Assembly (NCBI GenBank): GCA_002371705.1
Contig: DFGI01000042.1
Coordinates: forward strand, 1 to 37,549
Direction of reading: 5' to 3'
DNA length: 37,549 nucleotides
DNA from: Bacteroidales bacterium UBA3754
GTDB taxonomy: Bacteria > Bacteroidota > Bacteroidia > Bacteroidales > UBA1715
Shown piece by piece: positions 17,965-26,781 of this stretch. Numbering within the stretch: the stretch's first letter is position 1; each line of letters starts with the position of its first letter. The notes beneath the pieces are model-generated. The model ran no database searches, was not told the DNA's origin, and worked only from the letters and a program-made list of their open reading frames with translations. The position numbers and the translations under genes are program-made.

Positions 17965-18025
17965 AAAATCGCTTATTACACCAAGCGATTTTTAGACAAA
18001 AATGGTTATTGTATTAAGCGATTTT
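17965..18025 (+). promoter_or_regulatory. Operator-like array: 10-bp inverted repeat plus a third copy
   Basis: AAAATCGCTT (17965-17974) and AAGCGATTTT (17983-17992) form a perfect inverted repeat with an 8-nt spacer. AAGCGATTTT occurs again at 18016-18025, 33 bp on (about three helical turns), ending one base before the -7 box at 18027. The layout suggests a dimeric repressor site that overlaps the ATPase promoter. The binding protein is unknown. Confidence 0.6.
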
Positions 18026-18026
18026 G

Positions 18027-18034
18027 TATATTTG
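18027..18034 (+). promoter_or_regulatory. -7 box (TATATTTG) of the ATPase gene
   Basis: TATATTTG matches TAnnTTTG 22 nt before the ATG at 18057. A GGAGG Shine-Dalgarno sequence (18045-18049) lies seven nt from that ATG. A true Shine-Dalgarno is rare in this phylum and fixes the start. Confidence 0.6.
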
Positions 18035-18056
18035 CAGAAAAATCGGAGGTTTCAGT

Positions 18057-19253
18057 ATGGAAACATTGATGAAAAAACATCAGATTTTAATTTCCCAAGT
18101 TTCTACCGATATCGTGCGAAATATGTTAAATCGCATCAATTGGGACAAGCAACTTGTCGCCATAAAAGGTTCAAGGGGCGTGGGAAAAACGACACTTATC
18201 CGTCAATACATAAAGCAACGATATGGTGTCACGGCAGGCGAGGCTCTATATTGTATGATGGACAGCATTTATTTCACAAATCATTCATTACTTGACCTTG
18301 CTGAACGATTTCACGCTATGGGCGGGAAACATCTGTTTCTTGACGAGGTACACAAATATCCTACGTGGAGTAAGGAAATAAAGGAAATTTACGACCTACA
18401 CCCCGACCTAAAAATAACATTCAGCGGCTCGTCGCTCATTCAAATACTCAATGCCGACGCCGACCTTTCGCGACGGGTTCTTTCCTACACAATGGAAGGT
18501 CTTTCGTTTCGGGAATTTCTGCATTTTTATAAGAAAATCGAATTACCTGCTTATAGTCTTGACGAAATTCTGGAACATTCTGACGAAATCTGTCAAAAAG
18601 TAAATGAATGTTGCAGACCTCAGAAATATTTCGAGGAATATCTGCAAGTTGGATACTATCCCTTCTATGACGGAAACGCAGAAGAATACTACAGCCGTAT
18701 CGAAAACGTAGTTTCCTTCATAATTGACCAAGAAATGACGCAATTTTGCGGAATTGAGATGGCATACACGCGGAAACTAAAGGCATTGATTGCTTTTCTT
18801 GCCGAAAATACGCCTTACGAGGTGAACATTGCAAAACTTGCAACGTATTTGGGCATAAATAAAAACACTGTTCTTAGCTATTTGGCGTATTTAGAAAGAG
18901 CTGAACTCATCCATTTGTTGTACTCCGACAATAAATCGGTTACAAAAATGCAGAAACCCGACAAAATCTATCTACAGAATCCCAACATTCTGTTTGCCCT
19001 CGGTCAAAACAGCAATAAGGGTACTATTCGGGAATGTTTTGCCGTGAACCAACTCTCTGCCAATCACTCGGTTGAATATGGTAAAACAACAGGAGATTTT
19101 AAAATCGACGGGAAATATACGTTTGAAGTTGGCGGAGAACGAAAAACATTCGACCAAATTGCCAACATTCCCAATTCATACATTCTTGCCGATGAAATGG
19201 AATTCCCTATTGGGAAAAAAATTCCTCTTTGGCTGATAGGTTTTTTGTATTAA
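18057..19253 (+). CDS. AAA_14/DUF4143 ATP-binding protein
   Basis: This 398-residue protein has a Walker A loop (GSRGVGKTT, about 38-46), a Walker B stretch (HLFLDEVH, 92-99) with the family's KYPTW follow-up, and an ITFSGSS sensor strand. A winged-helix-like segment sits at about 255-295, with a nuclease-like DUF4143 C-terminal region. Such proteins are common single-gene accessory ATPases in Bacteroidota, often strain-variable; the cellular function is not established. The ATG at 18057 is preferred over the TTG at 18024, since the -7 box would fall inside the longer frame. A strong terminator follows at once. The Shine-Dalgarno, operator array and isolated position suggest a transferred or self-regulated unit. 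Confidence 0.88.
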   Translation: METLMKKHQILISQVSTDIVRNMLNRINWDKQLVAIKGSRGVGKTTLIRQYIKQRYGVTAGEALYCMMDSIYFTNHSLLDLAERFHAMGGKHLFLDEVHKYPTWSKEIKEIYDLHPDLKITFSGSSLIQILNADADLSRRVLSYTMEGLSFREFLHFYKKIELPAYSLDEILEHSDEICQKVNECCRPQKYFEEYLQVGYYPFYDGNAEEYYSRIENVVSFIIDQEMTQFCGIEMAYTRKLKALIAFLAENTPYEVNIAKLATYLGINKNTVLSYLAYLERAELIHLLYSDNKSVTKMQKPDKIYLQNPNILFALGQNSNKGTIRECFAVNQLSANHSVEYGKTTGDFKIDGKYTFEVGGERKTFDQIANIPNSYILADEMEFPIGKKIPLWLIGFLY

Positions 19254-19297
19254 AAAAGTCCGTCAGACCTTTGGTTATACAGTCTAACGGACTTTTT
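19253..19297. terminator. Bidirectional rho-independent terminator
   Basis: A 16-bp stem (19253-19268 with 19282-19297, one mismatch) carries AAAAAGTCCGT on one arm and ACGGACTTTTT on the other. A/T runs on both sides let it act for the ATPase gene (plus) and for the phosphorylase gene (minus). Confidence 0.9.
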
Positions 19298-19330
19298 GAT
19301 ATTTGATGATTTTCTAAAATCAAATAGGAA

Positions 19331-21766
19331 TTATCCCATCACAACCTCAACCGTGTGAGTTTTTCCAGCTTCCTGCATTGGAACAACAATGCCGTTGATT
19401 TCTTTACCGTTTACAATCAATTTCTTAACACCTTTACTTACGTGGTCAGGATTCTTGACTGTGATTTGGTATGTAGCTCCACGGAACTGACGCGTCATTG
19501 AGAAGCCGTCCCAAGCCTTTGGAATACAAGGATTGATAGAAATACCGTCGTAATCTGGTTTCAAACCAAGAATGTATTGAATGATTGCGTAGAAGTTCCA
19601 AGCTGCAGTACCGCTCAACCAAGAGTTCTTTGCTTCGCCCGGACGATATGCGTCCTTACCTGCAATCATCTGGCAATATACGTATGGTTCAACCTTGTGA
19701 AGGTCTGAAATGTCTTCCAAGAAACTTGGAGCAATCTTCGTGTAGTATTCGTACGCACGGTCACCACGACCAATCATTGTTTCACCAATCATAATCCATG
19801 GGTTGTTGTGGCAGAAAATACCCGCATTTTCCTTATAACCAGCTGGATATGTTGAAATTTCACCATATTCAATGTAGTATTTTGTGAATGCAGGATTGTT
19901 CAACACAATACCATATTTACAATCAAGACGTTCTTTCACAGAATCCAACGCTTTTTGGCAAAGACCTTCTTCCTTACCGATTTCAGCCATTGTACACCAA
20001 CCTTGTGATTCAATGAAGATTTTGCCTTCTTCGTTTTCGTTTGAACCAACTTTACGACCGAAGTAATCGTATGCACGCAAATACCATTCGCCGTCCCAAC
20101 CGTCTTTCTTAACGGCTTCAATCATATTGTCAACGTGTTTTTGTGCTTCGGCAGCTTCGTCGTTTTTACCGATTTGCTTGCAAAGTTTCACAAATTCCTT
20201 ACCATAGATTACGAACAAACCTGCAATCATCAATGATTCAGCCGTACGACCTTTCTTGTTTCCAGTAGTTTGGAATGATTCGTTCGGATCGTTCGAGAAG
20301 CAGTTCAAGTTCAAACAGTCGTTCCAGTCAGCACGACCGATTAACGGCAAATTGTGAGGACCAAGATTGTTCACTACGTGGTAGAAAGAAATCTTCAAGT
20401 GTTCGAAATGAGTTTTTGCCTTTGATTCGTCGTTATCGAACGGAACCATTTCGTCAAGGATAGAGAAATCGCCCGTTTCCTTGATGTATTCCGTTGTAGA
20501 AAGAATCAACCAAAGCGGGTCGTCGTTGAAGTCGCCACCGATTGCCGAGTTACCTTTCTTGGTAAGTGGCTGATATTGGTGGTAGCACGAACCGTCTTCA
20601 AACTGCGTAGCGGCAATGTCGAGGATTCTTTCGCGTGCACGTGCAGGAATTTGATGTACGAAACCAATCAAATCTTGGTTGCTGTCGCGGAAGCCCATTC
20701 CACGTCCGATACCCGATTCGAAGAACGAAGCCGAACGCGACATATTGAACGTAATCATACATTGATATTGGTTCCAAATGTTCACCATACGGTCAAGACG
20801 TTCGTCGTTCGATTTGATAGTGATTTTGCCAAGCAAGTTATCCCAGTAAGAACGAAGTTCGTTGAAAGCAGCTTGTACCTTTTCAACCGTGTCGTATTTT
20901 GCAATCATTGCCTTAGCCGGTTTCTTGTTGATAACCAACTTGCTTTCCCATTTTTCTTCTGGAGCAACTTCCACATAGCCAAGCATAAAGATGAAATCTT
21001 TGCTTGCGCCTGGAGCCAATTCAACTTCAATATAATGCGAAGCGATTGGTGACCATCCGTGAGCTTCCGTATTGCGTGGTTTGCCTTCCATTACAGCGTC
21101 AGGGCAGTCAAAACCATTGTACAAGCCGATGAACGATTCGCGGTCAGTATCATAACCTTGAATAGGCGTATTTACTGAATAGAACGCATAGTGGTTACGA
21201 CGTTCCTTGAATTCAGTTTTGTGATAAATCACAGAATCTTCAATTTCAACCTCGCCGGTAGAGAAGTTACGTTGGAAGTTTTCCATATCGTCGGAAGCGT
21301 TCCACAAACACCATTCGATGAACGAGAACAATTTCAATTTCTTTGTCTCCTTGCTGTCGTTCTTCAACGAAACTTTCAAGATTTCGCCCCAGAAACCAAG
21401 TGGAACAAATTGAAGAACCGAAGCCTCCACCCCATTCTTAGCACCAATAATCTTGGTGTAGCTCATACCGTGGTGACATTCGTACTTGTCAAGTGGAGTT
21501 TTGCAAGGTTTCCAGCCTGGATTCCACACTGTGTCACCGTCTTTGATGTAGAAATATTTTCCACCATCGTCGGTTGGTACATTATTATAACGGTAACGAG
21601 TCAAACGGCGGAATTTTGCGTCTTTGTAGAACGTGTAGCCGCCACCCGTGTTAGATACTAAAGAAAAGAAATCCTCATTACCAAGATAGTTGATCCAAGG
21701 ATAAGGAGTTTTGGGATTTGTGATGACGTATTCTCTGTTGGCGTCATCGAAAAAGCCGTATTTCAT
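19331..21766 (-). CDS. GH94 cellobiose phosphorylase-type enzyme
   Basis: The 811-residue length and the N-terminus (MKYGFFDDANREYVIT, then TPYPWINYLG) match clostridial cellobiose phosphorylases closely as I remember them. GH94 enzymes split beta-glucosides such as cellobiose with phosphate to glucose-1-phosphate and glucose, inverting, in the cytosol. The substrate loop GMGFRDSNQD and the catalytic-acid region GRADWNDCLN (Asp480 and Asp483) are intact, as is the (alpha/alpha)6-barrel C-terminal half. No signal peptide is present. Cellodextrin or another beta-linked disaccharide is possible as substrate. The gene stands alone, without a transporter or glycosidase beside it. Confidence 0.92.
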   Translation of the reverse strand: MKYGFFDDANREYVITNPKTPYPWINYLGNEDFFSLVSNTGGGYTFYKDAKFRRLTRYRYNNVPTDDGGKYFYIKDGDTVWNPGWKPCKTPLDKYECHHGMSYTKIIGAKNGVEASVLQFVPLGFWGEILKVSLKNDSKETKKLKLFSFIEWCLWNASDDMENFQRNFSTGEVEIEDSVIYHKTEFKERRNHYAFYSVNTPIQGYDTDRESFIGLYNGFDCPDAVMEGKPRNTEAHGWSPIASHYIEVELAPGASKDFIFMLGYVEVAPEEKWESKLVINKKPAKAMIAKYDTVEKVQAAFNELRSYWDNLLGKITIKSNDERLDRMVNIWNQYQCMITFNMSRSASFFESGIGRGMGFRDSNQDLIGFVHQIPARARERILDIAATQFEDGSCYHQYQPLTKKGNSAIGGDFNDDPLWLILSTTEYIKETGDFSILDEMVPFDNDESKAKTHFEHLKISFYHVVNNLGPHNLPLIGRADWNDCLNLNCFSNDPNESFQTTGNKKGRTAESLMIAGLFVIYGKEFVKLCKQIGKNDEAAEAQKHVDNMIEAVKKDGWDGEWYLRAYDYFGRKVGSNENEEGKIFIESQGWCTMAEIGKEEGLCQKALDSVKERLDCKYGIVLNNPAFTKYYIEYGEISTYPAGYKENAGIFCHNNPWIMIGETMIGRGDRAYEYYTKIAPSFLEDISDLHKVEPYVYCQMIAGKDAYRPGEAKNSWLSGTAAWNFYAIIQYILGLKPDYDGISINPCIPKAWDGFSMTRQFRGATYQITVKNPDHVSKGVKKLIVNGKEINGIVVPMQEAGKTHTVEVVMG

Positions 21767-21919
21767 AGTTATTTATTATTATTAAACATCAAAATTTTAA
21801 GTGGCGAAAGATAGTTATATTTTCTGAAATTCATTACACTTTGAAATCGAAAATCGCAACGATTTTTTTATCATTTGCCAAATAGCGTATTCCACTGAGT
21901 TTCAGCAACTTACCTTTTC

Positions 21920-22657
21920 TTATTTTCTTTGTCGGCACACTTCGTACACGCACATTGCGGTTGCCGCCGAAACGTTGAGTGACTCAATTTCTCCCGACAT
22001 AGGTATTTTTATACAACCGTCAGCCATTTCAACCAACGAGGACTCTATTCCATTTTCCTCCGCGCCAAACACAAGCGCAAGCGGTTTTGTGAGGTCACTG
22101 TCGTAACAATTCTGCGAGAATTTTTCCGCAACGCACATCACCGTAATTCCACATTGTTGAAGATATGAAACCGCATATTTGAGCGAAGATACCTTACAAA
22201 TCGGAATCTTGAACAACGCGCCCGCCGACGTTTTCACCGCATCGGCACCAATTTTAGCCGCACCACGTTGCGGAATCACAATTGCGTGAACGCCCATGCA
22301 CTCGGCTGTTCGTGTGATTGCGCCAAAATTCCGCACATCGCACACTTGGTCAAGAATGATAATGAACGGATTTTTGCCCTGCTCAAAAAGCGTTGGCACA
22401 ATTTGTTCCAAATCCTGAAATTCTATGGGCGACATAAACGCAATAATGCCCTGATGCACCTTGCGCGTAATTTTATTCAGTTTTTCAATAGGAACACTTT
22501 TTATAGTAACATTCTGTTTCCGAGCCAGATAAATAATCTCACGGATTTGCTCGTTGTCAGATTGTTTCTTTATCAAAATTTGGTCGATGGGCTTGCATTC
22601 CTGAAGAGCCTCAAGAATTGCGTGGCAGCCGTAAATCATATCTTGTTGCTGTTCCAT
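21920..22657 (-). CDS. rlmB: 23S rRNA (guanosine-2'-O-)-methyltransferase RlmB (TrmH/SpoU family)
   Basis: The 245-residue protein has an N-terminal substrate-binding domain (IYGCHAILEAL at about 8-18) and a SPOUT domain. The three motifs are LDQVCDVRNFGAITRTAE (motif 1), LVFGAEENGIES (motif 2) and IPMSGEIESLNVSAATAM (motif 3, the SAM-binding knot). It methylates a conserved guanosine of 23S rRNA. The start lies three bp after the stop of the DUF3467 gene, so both are one transcript. Confidence 0.93.
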   Translation of the reverse strand: MEQQQDMIYGCHAILEALQECKPIDQILIKKQSDNEQIREIIYLARKQNVTIKSVPIEKLNKITRKVHQGIIAFMSPIEFQDLEQIVPTLFEQGKNPFIIILDQVCDVRNFGAITRTAECMGVHAIVIPQRGAAKIGADAVKTSAGALFKIPICKVSSLKYAVSYLQQCGITVMCVAEKFSQNCYDSDLTKPLALVFGAEENGIESSLVEMADGCIKIPMSGEIESLNVSAATAMCVYEVCRQRK

Positions 22658-22660
22658 AAC

Positions 22661-22969
22661 CTACGCTTGTGCAGAACCAGAGCCCATTGGAGGCATAGGG
22701 ATGTTGTTGTTCGAAACCTTTATTGGACCAATATTTTGCTCATATTTTTGAATATTGTCCTGCAAAGCGGCAAGCAGTTTTTTGGCATGTTCAGGAGTTA
22801 AAATCACCCGCGAAACCACCTTTGCCTTCGGTGTGCCAGGCATTACACGGGCAAAATCCAAAATAAACTCAGAATTCGAATGCGAAATTATCGCAAGATT
22901 GGAATAAATACCGTCAGCCACTTCGGCTGGAAGGTCTATGCTTAACTGTTGTTGATTGTTGTTTTCCAT
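22661..22969 (-). CDS. DUF3467 protein
   Basis: This 102-residue protein has the DUF3467 pattern: ADGIYSNLAIISHSNSEFILDF, then RVILTPEHAKKLLAAL and a Pro/Gly/Ser-rich tail. Its function is unknown. It is upstream of rlmB on the same strand. As I recall, DUF3467 genes often follow rpoC in Bacteroidales. Here rpoC lies 11.7 kb to the right in the same orientation, with the exported-protein block between them. Confidence 0.85.
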   Translation of the reverse strand: MENNNQQQLSIDLPAEVADGIYSNLAIISHSNSEFILDFARVMPGTPKAKVVSRVILTPEHAKKLLAALQDNIQKYEQNIGPIKVSNNNIPMPPMGSGSAQA

Positions 22970-23038
22970 ATTGTACTCGTTCTATTTGTTTTCGAAGACA
23001 AAATAACGGATTTTTTTGTTTCTGGAACGATAATCGGT

Positions 23039-23884
23039 TTATTTTTCGTATGAATCTTCGTCCTCACCGCTCTCATTCTCCGATTGGAATTGTTTTGGCG
23101 ACATTCCTGTTGCATTCTTGAAAAAACGATACAGAATCGAAATGTCGGAAAAACCATAGTCTGTAGCTATCTGACCGATAGGTTTTTGATTGAGAATCAA
23201 CTCAGCTTTGATTTTAGAAACCAACATATCGTTTATCCATTGGCTTGGGGTTTTGCCTGAGAAATTCTTTATACATTCCGTTAAGTGGCGGACAGAAACA
23301 TTCAATTGTTTGGCATAAAAATCCACAAAATGTTCGTTGTAACATTGTAGTTCCAATAGTTCTATAAAATCAACAAACATCTTAAAGAAAGATTTGTTAA
23401 TTTGGTGGGCATTATTTTGTCCATGACTACGCACGTGATTAATGACAATATCCATTATCAAATCCATTTTCTTCAGAGTACTACTATAAAGAAGATTTTC
23501 TTTAAGCTCGTGTGGCGTATCAGGATTAGCGGCTTCAAGTTCCAAAGAAGATATTTGTTCCACTTTCTTTTTAAAAAAATCAATTTGTTGGTCCGATAAC
23601 TTCAATAGGATGTTTTGAAAGAATTGCATTCTATGGGTTTGTGGAAATATATGAAACAGATAAATTCGGAATAGTTCGGTTTCCGTGTCTATATCGGAAT
23701 AGATGACTTTTGCATCGGCGGAATGGTGAAGTATTCGAAATAAGGAAAACGGCAAGGAGCAGCACATCATACCTTTTGTAAGTGTTACAAGCACTCCATT
23801 TTGAATTCCAGTGATTGTTCCTCTTTCGCAAACAAACCATACAAGATTGTTCTTGGTTTCAAGCACTTTTTTGAAAGTTTCCAT
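23039..23884 (-). CDS. AraC-family transcriptional regulator
   Basis: In this 281-residue protein the C-terminal ~100 residues form the AraC DNA-binding domain: first HTH at about 188-210 (VSVRHLTECIKNFSGKTPSQW) and second HTH with IGQIATDYGFSDISILYRFFKNATGMSPKQF. The N-terminal ~170 residues look like a cupin-type sensor followed by a helical linker. The gene diverges from the exported-protein operon starting at 24032, with a 79-bp sequence block between them that recurs at the next operon. It is the natural candidate regulator of both. An acidic tail (ESGEDEDS) ends the protein. Confidence 0.93.
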   Translation of the reverse strand: METFKKVLETKNNLVWFVCERGTITGIQNGVLVTLTKGMMCCSLPFSLFRILHHSADAKVIYSDIDTETELFRIYLFHIFPQTHRMQFFQNILLKLSDQQIDFFKKKVEQISSLELEAANPDTPHELKENLLYSSTLKKMDLIMDIVINHVRSHGQNNAHQINKSFFKMFVDFIELLELQCYNEHFVDFYAKQLNVSVRHLTECIKNFSGKTPSQWINDMLVSKIKAELILNQKPIGQIATDYGFSDISILYRFFKNATGMSPKQFQSENESGEDEDSYEK

Positions 23885-23902
23885 ATAAACAAAATGTTTT
23901 TA

Positions 23903-23933
23903 CAAAGTAACGATTTTTAACGATACCGACAAA
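23903..23933 (-). promoter_or_regulatory. Promoter of the AraC gene
   Basis: On the minus strand a -33 TTTG (23933-23930) and a -7 TTACTTTG (23910-23903, one mismatch to TAnnTTTG) are spaced by exactly 19 nt, giving a leader of about 14 nt. The -33 box lies eight bp from the repeated block that starts at 23941. Confidence 0.6.
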
Positions 23934-23940
23934 AAAATTG

Positions 23941-24019
23941 CACGAATCAACACGATTTTCCGTAAAATTTGCTAATGATTTTAAAATTTTAGGAATGTAT
24001 TTTTGTGGTATGTTGAATT
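23941..24019 (+). promoter_or_regulatory. Conserved promoter/operator block, copy 1
   Basis: This block aligns without gaps to 30903-30981 (65 of 79 identical, 37 of the first 40). It carries a direct repeat CACGAATC / CACGATTT with 10-bp spacing, then a -7 box TATTTTTG at 23998-24005, 26 nt before the ATG at 24032. No TTTG lies at the normal -33 distance, as expected for an activator-dependent promoter. Confidence 0.75.
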
Positions 24020-24031
24020 AAATTTTTTAGT

Positions 24032-24970
24032 ATGAAAAAAGTATTATTTCTTTTCGTATCGTGTTGCGTAGCAATGGGAGCGATGGCACAGTTAAAAGTA
24101 CAGAGTAATGGAAATGTAATAGCATCACAAAGAATGACTTTTTTGTATTCGCATTGGACAGGGGGGATTACTTCCAAATTAGAAGAATTTGCCGATTTTA
24201 CCATGGCTAATTTATACCCAACAACTAATTGGTATGGAACACTGGGTAGTTCAACGAACCGTTATGGTGGTGCGTATTTAGACCATGCGTTTATAACTCT
24301 TTATTCAACATATCCCTCGGATTCAAGAGTAAAGGAGAATGTCGTGAATATAGAAAATGCGTTATCCAAGATTGTTGAATTACGACCAGTACAATATGAT
24401 ATAAAGGAGGAATTTTATGCGTCAATCGAAGATGCAAAAGCACGAAAGTATGCACTGGAGCACAGTGGGAAAAATCGCATAGGTTTTATTTCGCAAGAAG
24501 TACAAGAAATAATACCAGAACTCGTTTCAGAAGAACCACAGAGTGGTTTGTTAGGAATCAACACTATTGATATGATACCCTATTTGGTACAAGCCATAAA
24601 AGAGCAACAAAAGGAAATAGAAGAATTAAGGAGTCAGTTAAACAAAGAAAATAGTTCTTCTGAACTCAAATCAATGTCAGTGTTTAGTGAAGAAATAACA
24701 ACCGAAACACCAGCATCGCTTTCACAAAACAAACCAAATCCGTTCAGTTCCGAAACACGGATTGAAATGTTTGTGCCACAATCAGTTGCAAATGCAACAT
24801 TGTATGTTTATGATTTGCAAGGCAAACAAGTAAAATCTATCTCCGTAACTGGCAGAGGGGCAACTTTTGAAACTATTCATGGCTCAGAATTGCAAGCAGG
24901 ATTGTATATTTACAGTCTCGTTACCGACGGTAAATTGGTTGGAAGCAAACAAATGATGTTGACGGAATAA
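24032..24970 (+). CDS. Exported protein with S74-type intramolecular chaperone domain and T9SS sorting domain
   Basis: This 312-residue protein has a signal peptide (1-20, ending GAMAQ). A short beta-rich region runs to about 94. A peptidase S74 / tail-fibre chaperone domain starts at the self-cleavage motif SDSRVK (Ser96, Lys101 as the presumed dyad) and ends in a predicted coiled coil (about 185-205). A T9SS type A sorting domain covers about 229-312 (NKPNPFSSETRI, then LYVYDLQGK). In phage tail spikes S74 domains guide trimer folding and cut themselves off. Here the domain sits between a passenger of only ~75 residues and the sorting signal. It is the first gene of the five-gene exported-protein operon. 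Confidence 0.85.
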   Translation: MKKVLFLFVSCCVAMGAMAQLKVQSNGNVIASQRMTFLYSHWTGGITSKLEEFADFTMANLYPTTNWYGTLGSSTNRYGGAYLDHAFITLYSTYPSDSRVKENVVNIENALSKIVELRPVQYDIKEEFYASIEDAKARKYALEHSGKNRIGFISQEVQEIIPELVSEEPQSGLLGINTIDMIPYLVQAIKEQQKEIEELRSQLNKENSSSELKSMSVFSEEITTETPASLSQNKPNPFSSETRIEMFVPQSVANATLYVYDLQGKQVKSISVTGRGATFETIHGSELQAGLYIYSLVTDGKLVGSKQMMLTE

Positions 24971-24983
24971 AAGTTGAGAAGAT

Positions 24984-26768
24984 ATGAAAACAATTAGAAA
25001 TATCATAGCTATTTTGTTTGCTACTTTTTGCACTAACATTTATTGTTTTGGTGCATATTTAACTGACATTCCTATGCAAATCACTCAACCTAATGGTGAC
25101 ACCTTAATGGTTTACGTATCAGGAGATGAATACTACAATTGGATGCATGATAAAGATGGATATACCATAGTTCAAAACACAAATGGGTATTATGTATATG
25201 CTCAATATAACCAAAAAGGGAATGATATAATGGCTTCATCATATATAGTAGGAAAATGTAATCCCCAAGATGTTGGTTTACAACCTAACATTACCAATAG
25301 AAATGTGATAATGCGAAATATACTTAATCAAAAGAATTCTATTATAGATGAGTCCAAAGGAAGAGGTGGATATAATCCTCCGACAACAGGAACCATTAAT
25401 AACATTGTTATTTATATAAGATTTGCCGACCAAACAGAATTTACTGATTCACAATCAAAATACACCAATTTATTTAATAACTCTACAACAGGACAAAGTT
25501 CGGTATATAACTATTTCAAAGAAGTATCATATAATCAATTATTTGTAAATTCCACATTTTATCCAATCAATAACGGTTCTACTATTGTTTCTTATCAAGA
25601 TGTTCATAATCGAAATTATTATTTACCAAAAACGGTTTCTAATAGTTCTGGTTACACTACTGATGAAATTAGGAGAGAAAGGGAATCTGCTCTTTTACAT
25701 AATGCTATAAACTCCATTAAGAATAATATTTCCTCAACCCTAAACATTGATAGCAATAATGATGGATATGTTGATAATATCTGTTTTATTATTCGTGGAG
25801 GTGCTAGCGGTTGGGATAACCTTTTATGGCCACATAAAGGAGAATTATTCCCTCTTTATTCTCCTGAAATAAATGGAAAAATGACATATTATTATAATTT
25901 CCAAATAGAAGATGTTATAACACAAAGAGGCGTTGGCGTTTTATCACATGAATTTTGTCATTCTTTGGGCGCACCTGATTTATATCATTATGATGATGGC
26001 ACCTATAATGGAAAGCCTATTGGGGGATGGGATATAATGGGAACTACAGAAAATCCACCTCAGCACATAAACTCTTATCTAAAGTATTTTTTTCATTGGA
26101 TTACTAATGTACCAGAAATAACATCTTCTGGAACTTACACATTACACCCACTTACATCGTCCACAAATAATTGTTATAAAATAGCCATAAAAAACAAGCC
26201 AAAGGAATTCCTTTTGTTAGAGTATAGGCGAAATATTGGAACTTTTGAATGTAGTTTGCCGAATAGTGGACTTTTAATATACAGAATAGATACCTCTATA
26301 CGAAAAATTCATATTGGAAATATTTTTGGGAAAGGTTATTGTACTAATGAGGATGTGTTTTATTTATATCGTCTTAATGGTTCTGCGACAAGTAATGGAG
26401 ATATAAATTCAGCAACATTTTCGGCGAACTCAGAAAGAACAATGTTTTCAACAAAAACAAATCCGTTTGCATTATTAAGTGATACAACTATCGCCAATGT
26501 ACAGATAAAAAACGTATCTTCTGCGGATAACACAATCACTTTTGATGTTGTTTTTTGCAATGGTGAAAATATTGTCTATTCTAACACAAGCAATATACCT
26601 TCTACAACAAATGCAGCAAAAACAATTAGAACAGTTGGAAATGTTTCGATTATGAATTCAAATAGTGTTACTTTTGAGGCGAAGGAATCCATAGAATTAG
26701 GGAAAGGATTTTCTATAGAGTTAGGAAGTTCTTTAGTAATTGATACAAACGGATGTTTTGAACAATAA
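24984..26768 (+). CDS. Secreted M6-family metalloprotease
   Basis: This 594-residue protein has an N-terminal signal peptide (1-24) and a propeptide-like region to about 140. The catalytic M6 (immune inhibitor A-type) domain has the zinc motif HEFCHSLGAPD, with His322, Glu323, His326 and Asp332. GGWDIMG supplies the family's Met-turn-like segment. The C-terminal ~60 residues (FEAKESIELGKGFSIELGSS) are a different sorting or anchor module from the GESYKF type of its neighbours. M6 enzymes are secreted endopeptidases. It is 13 bp from both neighbours, so it is operonic. The codons are strikingly AT-rich. Confidence 0.88.
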   Translation: MKTIRNIIAILFATFCTNIYCFGAYLTDIPMQITQPNGDTLMVYVSGDEYYNWMHDKDGYTIVQNTNGYYVYAQYNQKGNDIMASSYIVGKCNPQDVGLQPNITNRNVIMRNILNQKNSIIDESKGRGGYNPPTTGTINNIVIYIRFADQTEFTDSQSKYTNLFNNSTTGQSSVYNYFKEVSYNQLFVNSTFYPINNGSTIVSYQDVHNRNYYLPKTVSNSSGYTTDEIRRERESALLHNAINSIKNNISSTLNIDSNNDGYVDNICFIIRGGASGWDNLLWPHKGELFPLYSPEINGKMTYYYNFQIEDVITQRGVGVLSHEFCHSLGAPDLYHYDDGTYNGKPIGGWDIMGTTENPPQHINSYLKYFFHWITNVPEITSSGTYTLHPLTSSTNNCYKIAIKNKPKEFLLLEYRRNIGTFECSLPNSGLLIYRIDTSIRKIHIGNIFGKGYCTNEDVFYLYRLNGSATSNGDINSATFSANSERTMFSTKTNPFALLSDTTIANVQIKNVSSADNTITFDVVFCNGENIVYSNTSNIPSTTNAAKTIRTVGNVSIMNSNSVTFEAKESIELGKGFSIELGSSLVIDTNGCFEQ

Positions 26769-26781
26769 ACAATATAAAACA

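Larger units (their letters stand above)
17713..18056 (+). other. 344-bp intergenic region between divergent genes
   Basis: The cyclase-HD gene (minus) and the ATPase gene (plus) diverge here. The right half holds the operator-like repeats and -7 box listed separately. A degenerate TACCTTTA near 17730-17737 on the minus strand may be the cyclase -7 box. A short open frame at 17822-17917 (31 codons) is less AT-rich than its surroundings but resembles nothing I recognise and is not called as a gene. Confidence 0.6.

Noticed and set aside
18024..18056. TTG start for the AAA_14 ATPase
   Set aside because: The TAnnTTTG box would then lie inside the coding region; the ATG at 18057 has a Shine-Dalgarno sequence.
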